Below, one piece after another: positions 1 through 5,730 of a DNA stretch of 6,874 nucleotides. Location: the NCBI GenBank assembly GCA_028869725.1, contig JAGWRJ010000206.1, positions 1-6,874 on the forward strand, written 5' to 3'. Both the position numbers and the translations under genes were made by a program. Position 1 is the first letter of the stretch, and each line of letters begins with the position of its first letter. The notes under the pieces are model-generated. The model ran no database searches. It was not told the DNA's origin and was given only the letters and a program-made list of their open reading frames with translations. The stretch comes from Alphaproteobacteria bacterium (GTDB lineage Bacteria > Pseudomonadota > Alphaproteobacteria > Micropepsales > Micropepsaceae).

Positions 1-4
1 GGAC

Positions 5-304
5 ATGCTCATCATCATGGGAACCATCCGCCTTCCAGCCGAAAATCTTTCCAGAGCGCGGCCGGTCATGCAGGACATGGTGGAACGCAGCCGCGCCGAA
101 AAGGGTTGTCTTGGCTATGCCTATGCGGAAGACGTACTGGAGGCAGGGCTTATTCATGTCAGCGAAGTGTGGGCGGATCAGGCGGCTCTGGACCGCCATT
201 TTGCCTCCGCCCATCTTGCCGCATGGCGTGCGTCGTGGTCAGCGTTTGGCATCAGCGATCGCCAGCTTGTTCTCTACGAGGCAGCTGCGTCGCGACCTGT
301 CTGA
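5..304 (+). CDS. ABM-domain (YgiN-like) putative quinol monooxygenase
   Basis: A 99-residue protein with the size and pattern of the antibiotic biosynthesis monooxygenase (ABM) family. These are small dimeric ferredoxin-like-fold proteins that act as cofactor-free oxygenases on quinols or polyketide-like substrates; many members have no known substrate. Visible family features are an opening beta strand (IIMGTIRL), a helix carrying MVERSRAEKGCLGY (the 'E-x-G-C' turn before strand 2), and HVSEVWADQAALDRHFAS, the usual E-x-W...A-x-x-x-H segment. The start is the ATG at position 5. The sequence from there looks like a full N-terminus, but the ribosome site lies outside the window, so an upstream start cannot be excluded. 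Cytoplasmic, no signal peptide. It ends 45 bp before the end of convergent galU. The substrate cannot be told from the sequence. Confidence 0.85.
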   Translation: MLIIMGTIRLPAENLSRARPVMQDMVERSRAEKGCLGYAYAEDVLEAGLIHVSEVWADQAALDRHFASAHLAAWRASWSAFGISDRQLVLYEAAASRPV

Positions 305-349
305 TCGCAGAGGAAGATCGTTGAGTGGCGGCCGCAGCCGTCGCAGGAC

Positions 350-1228
350 TTACGAGCGGGTGAACTGATCGATGATTTTCCGCAGGCCCGGCGCAATGTC
401 GGGACGGCTCAGTCCCATTGCGACATTGGCCTGCAGAAATCCGATCTTGTCGCCGCAGTCAAAGCGCGTACAGCCGGTCTTCACGCCATGAAACGGCATG
501 CGACCGATCAGACGCGCCATGGCATCGGTCAGCTGGATCTCGCCACCGGCGCCGGTTTCGTGCCTGTCGAGTTCGGCGAAGATTTCCGGCTGCAGGATAT
601 AGCGGCCGATGACGCACAGCCGTGAGGGAGCAACTTCCGGTCTGGGCTTTTCGATGACACTTTTGACTTCGATCGCATTACCGTGCGTCTTGCCGGGGGT
701 GATGACCCCATAGCGGCTCACCTCTTCAAGCGGCTTTTCCTCGGCCGCCACGATGACGCCGCCGCCGACGCGCTGATAGGCTTCGATCATCTGGGCCATG
801 CAGGACGGCTCACCCACCATCAGATCGTCCGGAAGAAGCACGGCAAAGGGCTCGTCGCCGACCAGATGACGTGCTGACCACACCGCATGGCCAAGTCCGA
901 GCGGACGCTGCTGGCGGGTGAAGCTCACCGAGCCGGTCACCGGCAGATCTTCGAGCAGCCCGTTCAGCGCTTCGGTCTTGCCACGCTCACGCAGCAGCGC
1001 CTCCAGCTCATAGGCGTGATCGAAATGGTCCTCGATGATGTGCTTGCCGCGTCCGGTGACGAAGATGAACTGCTCGATGCCGGCCTTCATCGCCTCTTCG
1101 ACCGCGTACTGGACGACAGGCTTGTCCACCACCGGAAGCATTTCTTTTGGCACCGCCTTGGTGGCGGGAAGGAAGCGCGTTCCCATGCCGGCGACGGGCA
1201 GGACAGCTTTGCGAACAGGTTTGATCAT
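350..1228 (-). CDS. galU: UTP--glucose-1-phosphate uridylyltransferase (GalU)
   Basis: A 292-residue cytoplasmic nucleotidyltransferase that makes UDP-glucose from UTP and glucose-1-phosphate. UDP-glucose feeds lipopolysaccharide core, exopolysaccharide, glucans and galactose metabolism. The length matches the bacterial GalU family (about 290-300). Motifs in order: the N-terminal nucleotide-binding loop LPVAGMGTRFLPATKA (from about residue 10), followed by PKEMLPVVDKPVVQYAVEEA; the acceptor region LLPDDLM near residue 130; and the sugar-phosphate motif E193-K194-P195, matching E201-K202 of E. coli GalU. AGGEIQLTDA, typical of GalU, lies further on. No break or substitution in a key motif was seen. 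The start is the ATG whose complement is at 1226-1228; upstream is only a weak purine stretch (GACGAG). It is convergent with the ABM gene and divergent from the HMG-CoA-synthase-like gene, so it is probably transcribed alone. Confidence 0.97.
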   Translation of the reverse strand: MIKPVRKAVLPVAGMGTRFLPATKAVPKEMLPVVDKPVVQYAVEEAMKAGIEQFIFVTGRGKHIIEDHFDHAYELEALLRERGKTEALNGLLEDLPVTGSVSFTRQQRPLGLGHAVWSARHLVGDEPFAVLLPDDLMVGEPSCMAQMIEAYQRVGGGVIVAAEEKPLEEVSRYGVITPGKTHGNAIEVKSVIEKPRPEVAPSRLCVIGRYILQPEIFAELDRHETGAGGEIQLTDAMARLIGRMPFHGVKTGCTRFDCGDKIGFLQANVAMGLSRPDIAPGLRKIIDQFTRS

Positions 1229-1415
1229 GGGCTCGTCTGAACGGAGGGTGAAAACTGGCGTCCTGTCTTAGCGGCAAAGTGGCGGTGCGTCCACGTTGTG
1301 GGCAGATGTGGGCAGCAAAAGCTCCACCAGATTGAAAAATCGTCACGCAGCGTAAGGTTGCAGTTCGGATTGTCACGGCCGGCCAAAGCTGGTTTGCTGC
1401 GCAAAACATCTGGGC

Positions 1416-1419
1416 GAGG
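1416..1419 (+). promoter_or_regulatory. Ribosome binding site fixing the start at 1427
   Basis: GAGG sits 7 nt before the ATG at 1427 but only 1 nt before the in-frame ATG at 1421. The reading frame is open further upstream (a GTG at 1298), so this site together with the family's usual N-terminus (MIGITSWGAYVPR) decides the start. Confidence 0.6.
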
Positions 1420-1426
1420 CATGTTC

Positions 1427-2878
1427 ATGATTGGAATCACGTCCTGGGGCGCTTATGTGCCGCGGCTGCGCCTGCAGCGCAAAAGTGTGGGCAGTGCCAA
1501 TGCCTGGTTTGCTCCTGGGCTCGCACGGGCCAAGGGCGAACGGGCGATGGCAAACTGGGATGAGGATGCGCTCACCATGGCAGTGGAGGCCGGACGCGTC
1601 TGCCATCCGACGCCAGATCCGCTCACCGGCCGCGCCCATCTGGATGCACTCTATCTGGCCTCGACCTCGCTGCCTTTTCTCGACCGGCTGAATGCCGGCA
1701 TCGCCGCAGGTGCCCTCGGCCTGGCCGAGGCGGTCAGCGCGATCGATGTCACCGGCTCGCAGCGTGCCGGTACTTCGGCGCTGCTGTCTGCACTGGATGG
1801 GCTCGCAGCGGGGCGGACCAAGGCGCCGCTGGTGCTTGCCAGTGACAAGCGCAAGGCGCGCGCGGCCAGTGCGCAGGAACTCGCCTACGGCGATGCAGCC
1901 GGCGCGATTGAATTTGGTCAGGACAATGTCCGGGCCCGCTTCATTGCCAGTCACACGCTGAGCATCGATTTTGTCGATCATTTTCGCGGCGCCGGCGAAG
2001 ACTTCGATTATGGCTGGGAGGAACGCTGGATCCGCGATGAGGGCTACAGCAAGATCGTGCCGACTGCGATCAAGGCTCTGCTGGAGAAATCAGGTGTTTC
2101 CGCCAGCGACATCGCCCACATCGTTCTTCCCACGCCCTTCGCCAAGCTCGACGCCACCATCGCCAAGCAGTGTGGCCTCAATCCGGACTGCCTCATCGAG
2201 GATTTTTCCGACCGCATCGGGGATGCTGGCTGCGCCCATCCGCTTCTCATGCTGATTGCCGCGCTCGACCGGGCCAAAGCCGGTGAGAAGATCCTCGTTG
2301 CCCAGTTCGGCAATGGCTGCGACGTGCTCCTGTTCGAAACCACCGCCGCGCTCGCCGAGGCCCAGCGCGGCAGCCTTGTCGCCGCACTGTCACGGCGCAA
2401 GGAAGAGACCAACTACATGAAGTATCTGGCCTTCAACGGCCTGATCGAACTCGAGAAGGGCATGCGTGCCGAGGTTGACCGCAAGACGGCGCTCACCGTG
2501 CTGCACCGCAAGTCCGATATGCTGACCAGCCTTGTAGGCGGCAAGTGCCGGCAATGCGGCACCGCCCAGTTCCCGCGCACGCGAATCTGCGTCAATCCGA
2601 ACTGCAAGGCGGTCGACAGCCAGGACCCCTACAGCTTCGCCGAACGCGAAGGTGCGGTGTTGTCCTGGTCAGCCGATTTTTTGACCTATTCGATGTCACC
2701 GCCCAACCATTATGGCATGATCACCTTTGCCGAAGGCGGGCGCTTCATGGCCGATATCACCGATGTGGATGAAGGCCAGATCGATACCGGAGCCAGGGTG
2801 CGCATGGCCTTCCGTATCAAGGATTTTGATCCGAAGCGCGGATTCATCCGCTATTTCTGGAAGGCAGTGCCGATCTGA
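1427..2878 (+). CDS. HMG-CoA synthase-like (thiolase-fold) protein fused to DUF35 zinc-ribbon/OB domain
   Basis: A 483-residue fusion. Residues 1 to about 340 have the thiolase fold of the HMG-CoA synthase/PksG group. The N-terminus is MIGITSWGAYVPRLRL; other family signs are DALYLASTS (75-81), GSQRAGTSAL (110-119), ELAYGDAAGAIEFG and GNGCDVLLFE. Residues about 365-483 form a DUF35 unit: a zinc ribbon with C374, C377, C388 and C393, then an OB fold. In archaea, DUF35 is a separate protein bridging thiolase and HMG-CoA synthase and passing on acetoacetyl-CoA; here it is covalent. The positions expected to hold catalytic Glu, Cys and His carry Thr80, Gln112 and Pro235, so classical HMG-CoA formation is doubtful. 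Its real reaction is unknown; acyl-CoA binding or a thiolase-partner role is possible. It overlaps the next gene by TGATG. It is divergent from galU, with about 200 bp between. Confidence 0.85.
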   Translation: MIGITSWGAYVPRLRLQRKSVGSANAWFAPGLARAKGERAMANWDEDALTMAVEAGRVCHPTPDPLTGRAHLDALYLASTSLPFLDRLNAGIAAGALGLAEAVSAIDVTGSQRAGTSALLSALDGLAAGRTKAPLVLASDKRKARAASAQELAYGDAAGAIEFGQDNVRARFIASHTLSIDFVDHFRGAGEDFDYGWEERWIRDEGYSKIVPTAIKALLEKSGVSASDIAHIVLPTPFAKLDATIAKQCGLNPDCLIEDFSDRIGDAGCAHPLLMLIAALDRAKAGEKILVAQFGNGCDVLLFETTAALAEAQRGSLVAALSRRKEETNYMKYLAFNGLIELEKGMRAEVDRKTALTVLHRKSDMLTSLVGGKCRQCGTAQFPRTRICVNPNCKAVDSQDPYSFAEREGAVLSWSADFLTYSMSPPNHYGMITFAEGGRFMADITDVDEGQIDTGARVRMAFRIKDFDPKRGFIRYFWKAVPI

Positions 2879-3111
2879 TGACGCAGAACATTCTGGCCGC
2901 GACCGGCCCCTCCTTGCGTTCCCTCCCGCGTGCAGCGCGAATGACTGCTGCCTCGGCTCTCGGCATGTGGGCGGTGGGTGCCTGTGCCGTGAGTGCTGTC
3001 GCCATCGGCTATCTGGTGGTGAGGCAGATCGAGATCCGGCGGGCACGGGTCCACCGTCTGGTGGTTGATGAGCTTCTGATCAAGCGCCTGCGCCAGTCCG
3101 GCGAATTCTGA
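2878..3111 (+). CDS. Small single-pass membrane protein, unknown function
   Basis: A 77-residue protein that I do not recognise. Its start codon overlaps the stop of the preceding gene (TGATG, 2876-2880), which implies translational coupling and co-transcription with the HMG-CoA-synthase-like gene. A basic N-terminus (R14, R18, R21) precedes one hydrophobic segment at about residues 23-48, rich in Ala, Gly and Val. The tail, about residues 49-77, is strongly charged and likely amphipathic, with clustered Arg followed by VVDELLIKRLRQ. No cleavable signal peptide is evident. An overlap this tight suggests a shared job, for example tethering the partner near the membrane, but that is inference. 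The frame is intact and the codon usage resembles its neighbours. Confidence 0.6.
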   Translation: MTQNILAATGPSLRSLPRAARMTAASALGMWAVGACAVSAVAIGYLVVRQIEIRRARVHRLVVDELLIKRLRQSGEF

Positions 3112-3123
3112 CCACGCATGCCC

Positions 3124-3158
3124 GGCACCATGCCGGCCCGAAGGGCCGGCATGGTGCC
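3124..3158. terminator. Bidirectional GC-rich hairpin terminator
   Basis: A perfect 16-bp inverted repeat. The left arm GGCACCATGCCGGCCC (3124-3139) and its exact reverse complement (3143-3158) surround a GAA loop. It lies 12 bp after the stop at 3111 and 14 bp before the end of the convergent DUF992 gene, the classic place for a shared terminator. Neither side has a clear T-tract, so it may act as a Rho-assisted or mRNA 3'-end-protecting structure rather than a textbook intrinsic terminator. Confidence 0.8.
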
Positions 3159-3172
3159 TGCATGTCTCACGC

Positions 3173-3661
3173 CTACTGGCGTGTGGGAACGTAATGCAGG
3201 GTGATCGAGCCGATACCGGCCGCCACATTGAGGCCGGTGCTGCCTTCGATGCTCAGTGGCTGCAGCATGATCGAATGGCGGAAGCCGCCGACAAGAGCAT
3301 TGGCGCCCAGACCGACGCCGGCAGTGGCCTGCGCCGAAGCACCGACATAATGGCCTGACAGAGCTCCGGGGTGCACGCTCGAAGAGGGAGCAAACACACC
3401 CCAGGCAATCACGCCGGCCTGGGTATAGCCGATGTCGACGCCGAACTTGTTGATGGTGCCACGATAATGTTCGACAGCGCCTTCTGGCGGCTGGAACAGG
3501 CAGCGCAGATCCTTGGACGAGCCAAAGATGAAGCCCCAGCCACTTGAGACATGGCAGGTCAGCATGCCGGCCTTGACCGCGGCGTTCGCCGGTACCGCAA
3601 AAAGGAAAGCCGTGCCGGCAAGGGCCATGGCGGCAAGGACATTGCGAGATGTGCTGTTCAT
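3173..3661 (-). CDS. DUF992 family exported protein
   Basis: A 162-residue protein matching the alphaproteobacterial DUF992 family, whose function is unknown. It has a Sec signal peptide: a short basic start, a hydrophobic core at about residues 8-23, and probable cleavage after ANA at residue 27. The mature part has the conserved opening AGMLTCHVSSGWGFIFGSS, then KDLRC, FGVDIGYTQ, GALSGHYVGASAQATAGVG, LGANALVGG and LQPLSIEGSTGLNVAAGI. C36 and C54 are the only cysteines of the mature chain and probably form a disulfide in the periplasm. The length is normal for the family. A good ribosome site, AAGGAG on the minus strand, supports the start. Transcribed alone, convergent with the preceding operon and divergent from the deacetylase fusion gene. 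Confidence 0.92.
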   Translation of the reverse strand: MNSTSRNVLAAMALAGTAFLFAVPANAAVKAGMLTCHVSSGWGFIFGSSKDLRCLFQPPEGAVEHYRGTINKFGVDIGYTQAGVIAWGVFAPSSSVHPGALSGHYVGASAQATAGVGLGANALVGGFRHSIMLQPLSIEGSTGLNVAAGIGSITLHYVPTRQ

Positions 3662-3670
3662 GAGCAGGCG

Positions 3671-3676
3671 CTCCTT
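3671..3676 (-). promoter_or_regulatory. Ribosome binding site of the DUF992 gene
   Basis: The plus strand reads CTCCTT, that is AAGGAG on the minus strand, 9 nt ahead of the ATG at 3661-3659. It is one of the strongest ribosome sites in the window and supports the chosen start. Confidence 0.7.
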
Positions 3677-3688
3677 GGCTCTGGATCA

Positions 3689-3712
3689 GAAGGTGAGGGG
3701 CTCAGGCCCTTC
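3689..3712. promoter_or_regulatory. Bulged hairpin in the DUF992 leader/divergent intergenic region
   Basis: GAAGG (3689-3693) pairs with CCTTC (3708-3712), and inside it TGAG (3694-3697) pairs with CTCA (3701-3704) around a GGG loop, with a 3-nt GGC bulge. On the minus strand this lies in the untranslated leader of the DUF992 gene, 13 nt before its ribosome site. It could be a leader structure or a regulator site; function not shown. Confidence 0.3.
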
Positions 3713-3749
3713 GGGGACGAGGATTTTCCGTCCGGTGGCAGGCCGAGTT

Positions 3750-3768
3750 CCGCCTTTGTAAATGGCGG
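3750..3768. promoter_or_regulatory. Inverted repeat in divergent promoter region (candidate operator)
   Basis: CCGCC (3750-3754) and GGCGG (3764-3768) flank TTT...AAA, giving a 19-bp dyad with one unpaired T. It lies between the divergent DUF992 and GNAT-deacetylase genes and covers the first in-frame ATG (3762) of the latter. If this is an operator, the fusion gene probably starts further downstream. Recognised by symmetry only. Confidence 0.35.
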
Positions 3769-5525
3769 CAGGCTGCGTAAGATTGCTGTGCATCAAACCG
3801 GGCCTGTCTTTGTTTCGTATTCGCCGAATTGCCGACGGATTTACTCCAGCCAATGCCCGAGCGCTGCGTGAGGTCGAGGCCATCCTGGCGGCCCAGTTTT
3901 CGGCCGCCCGCAAGGAGGATATTACCGGCCTCGACGGCAAGCTCGCCCGTCCCGGACGGCGCGGCATGGCGCCGATCGTCCTCATCGCCGAAGATGCGTC
4001 CGAACGGGTGCGCGGCTGCATCCTCGCCTATCGCTTCGTCACGCCATCGTTTCTGTTTCTCGACTATCTGGCGACGCCGCCCGGTCGTGGGGGCGGCGGC
4101 GTTGGCGGGGCGCTGTACCAGCGTCTGCGCGAAATCGCGGCAGGTCTGGGGCTTGGCCTCTTTTTTGAAGTGCTGCAGGCTGATCCCGCGCACTGCCAGC
4201 TGCCACCGGACGTACTCGAGGAAAACCGCAAACGTCTTGCCTTCTATGCCCGTTTCGGCGCCTATCCGATTACCGGTACAGCCTATGAAACGCCTCTGAG
4301 CGACACGGACAGCTGCCCGCCGCATCTGATGTTTGATGGGTGCGGCGTCCTCGAAAGCCTGAGCGCGCCGTTCTGCCGGGAGGTGGTGCGCGCCCTTCTC
4401 GAGCGTAAGTATGGCGAACTCTGTCCGCCGGCTTACAACAAGAAGGTCCTGGACTCGATCACTGAGGACCCGGTGCAGCTGGCCCGACCAGTCCATGCCA
4501 GAGCGCAGTCAATGCCCGCCGACGGACACCGGCGTCTGGCCATCATCGTCAATCAGGGCCATGAGATCTTCCATGTGCGCGAGCGCGGCTATGTCGAAGC
4601 GCCGGTGCGCATCTCCTCGATCCTGGAAGGGCTTTCCACCTCTGTTGCACTCGAGCGCATCGAGGCCCGCCATTTTCCGGATTCGCACGTGGCTGCGGTT
4701 CATGATCCGGCGCTGATCTCGTTCATTCGCAACCTGTCTTCGACCATGCCTCCGGGCAAAAGCACCTATCCTTACGTCTTTCCCATCCGCAATCGGGAGA
4801 AGCCACCCAAGGAACTTGCCCTGCTTGCGGGCTATTTCTGCATCGACACCTTTACTCCCATCAACGCCAATTGCTGGCCGGCGGCGCGGGGAGCTGCGGA
4901 CTGTGCGCTCACCGCAGCCAAGCTCTGTCTCGAAGAGCGCAGATTTTCCTATGCGCTTGTCCGCCCGCCCGGCCATCACGCAGAGCGACGGGCCTTCGGC
5001 GGGTTCTGTTATCTCAACAATGCGGCGATCGCTGCACAGTACCTGTCGAGCTATGGGCGGGTTGCTGTGCTCGACATCGACTATCATCATGGCAACGGCA
5101 CGCAGGATATCTTTTATGGCCGCGGCGATGTTCTCACCATTTCGATCCACGGCCATCCCAGCTTTGCCTATCCGTATTTCAGCGGGTTTGCCGACGAGAC
5201 CGGAACGGGCGCGGGCGAAGGCTTCAATCTCAACCTGCCGCTTGAAGAGCATGCGAGCGTCGAGGCTTTCATGCGCGCGCTTGGGGTTGCGCTGAAGCGC
5301 ATAGGAAAATTTGCGCCGCACTATCTCGTGGTGGCACTGGGCTTTGATACGGCAGCGGCCGACCCGACCGGTTCCTGGAAACTGCGCCCGGCGGACTTTC
5401 TCACGCTGGGCAAAGCCATCGCAGGGCTGGGTCTGCCGACCGCCTTCATCCAGGAAGGTGGTTATCGGACCCGCACCCTGGGCCGCAACGCCGCCGCATT
5501 CTTTTCCGGCGTTGTTGGCGCCTAA
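3762..5525 (+). CDS. GNAT acetyltransferase-HDAC family deacetylase fusion (acetylpolyamine amidohydrolase-like)
   Basis: A 587-residue two-domain protein; numbering is from the ATG at 3762. The N-terminal part, about residues 18-190, is GNAT-like: acetyl-CoA-binding motif A is seen as ATPPGRGGGGVGGALYQRLR near residues 105-125, after FLFLDYL. The C-terminal part, about 260-587, is a class II HDAC/acetylpolyamine amidohydrolase domain with full machinery. It shows the catalytic pair H405-H406 in RPPGHHAE, zinc ligands D440 and H442 in DIDYHHGNGT and D529 in GFDTAAADP, and catalytic Y568 in QEGGY. GFCYLNNAAIAAQ and YPYFSGFADETG resemble the polyamine-deacetylase branch. Likely substrates are acetylated polyamines or acetyl-lysine; which one is not determined. 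No signal peptide, so cytoplasmic. The start is uncertain: the ATG at 3762 lacks a ribosome site, and the family-like N-terminus (FRIRRI) begins next to a TTG at 3810. Confidence 0.9.
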   Translation: MAAGCVRLLCIKPGLSLFRIRRIADGFTPANARALREVEAILAAQFSAARKEDITGLDGKLARPGRRGMAPIVLIAEDASERVRGCILAYRFVTPSFLFLDYLATPPGRGGGGVGGALYQRLREIAAGLGLGLFFEVLQADPAHCQLPPDVLEENRKRLAFYARFGAYPITGTAYETPLSDTDSCPPHLMFDGCGVLESLSAPFCREVVRALLERKYGELCPPAYNKKVLDSITEDPVQLARPVHARAQSMPADGHRRLAIIVNQGHEIFHVRERGYVEAPVRISSILEGLSTSVALERIEARHFPDSHVAAVHDPALISFIRNLSSTMPPGKSTYPYVFPIRNREKPPKELALLAGYFCIDTFTPINANCWPAARGAADCALTAAKLCLEERRFSYALVRPPGHHAERRAFGGFCYLNNAAIAAQYLSSYGRVAVLDIDYHHGNGTQDIFYGRGDVLTISIHGHPSFAYPYFSGFADETGTGAGEGFNLNLPLEEHASVEAFMRALGVALKRIGKFAPHYLVVALGFDTAAADPTGSWKLRPADFLTLGKAIAGLGLPTAFIQEGGYRTRTLGRNAAAFFSGVVGA

Positions 5526-5617
5526 AGGGCAGTCTGGTGCCGGTCTGTGGTGAGGCGCACAAGAATGGCCTTGATCTTCGCGGGTGAGGTGCGGCTCACT
5601 GCGTGAACTTGAGCCTT

Positions 5618-5667
5618 GCCCCCGGGGTACAGTCGCCGGCCAGCAAAGGGGTGTACCGGTCGGGGGC
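5618..5667. promoter_or_regulatory. Two-part long stem-loop upstream of Hen1-like gene
   Basis: GCCCCCG (5618-5624) pairs exactly with CGGGGGC (5661-5667), and inside it GGTAC (5626-5630) pairs with GTACC (5653-5657). This leaves a 1x3 internal loop and a 22-nt terminal loop. It lies about 90 bp after the deacetylase stop and 63 bp before the chosen methyltransferase start. It could be a terminator (no T-tract seen) or a structured leader. Confidence 0.45.
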
Positions 5668-5672
5668 CTGCC

Positions 5673-5711
5673 ATCGCCGCGGACAGGCTGTCAGCGTGAT
5701 GGTGCGGCGAT
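5673..5711. promoter_or_regulatory. Second long-range stem with internal dyad, next to the Hen1-like start
   Basis: ATCGCCGC (5673-5680) pairs exactly with GCGGCGAT (5704-5711) around a 23-nt loop. The loop itself contains the 11-bp dyad GACAGGCTGTC (5682-5692). It ends 19 bp before the ATG at 5731 and follows the stem at 5618-5667 by 5 bp, so the two may be parts of one structured leader. Function not shown. Confidence 0.4.
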
Positions 5712-5730
5712 CGAACCTGGTACAGCCAAC

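Noticed and set aside
1297..1315. Tandem copies of TGTGGGCAG with a 10-bp period between galU and the condensing-enzyme gene.
   Set aside because: Only two short copies and no symmetry; it could be a direct-repeat activator site but the evidence is too thin.
1298..1426. N-terminal extension of the HMG-CoA-synthase-like frame to a GTG at 1298.
   Set aside because: The extra residues do not look like the family N-terminus, which begins at MIGITSWGAYVPR, and the ribosome site fits the ATG at 1427.
1373..1981. 202-codon minus-strand open frame opposite the start of the HMG-CoA-synthase-like gene.
   Set aside because: No family pattern; it would overlap both the divergent promoter region and the real gene.
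3661..3720. Segment resembling the 3' half of a tRNA (a CTG anticodon-like loop and a T-arm-like hairpin, then TTCGGGGACG).
   Set aside because: The anticodon stem pairs poorly, the T loop has 6 nt and lacks TTCRA, and no acceptor or D arm can be folded. It overlaps the DUF992 start and ribosome site.
3702..4496. 264-codon minus-strand open frame across the GNAT domain.
   Set aside because: It has no recognisable motif or ribosome site and lies opposite a clear two-domain gene; it is expected from high-GC codon bias.
4509..5321. 270-codon minus-strand open frame across the deacetylase domain.
   Set aside because: Antisense shadow of a domain whose plus-strand frame carries all catalytic motifs.
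5584..5730. Extension of the methyltransferase frame to a GTG at 5584.
   Set aside because: The 49 added residues resemble no Hen1 region, the stretch contains two long stems, and homologous sequence begins just after the ATG at 5731.
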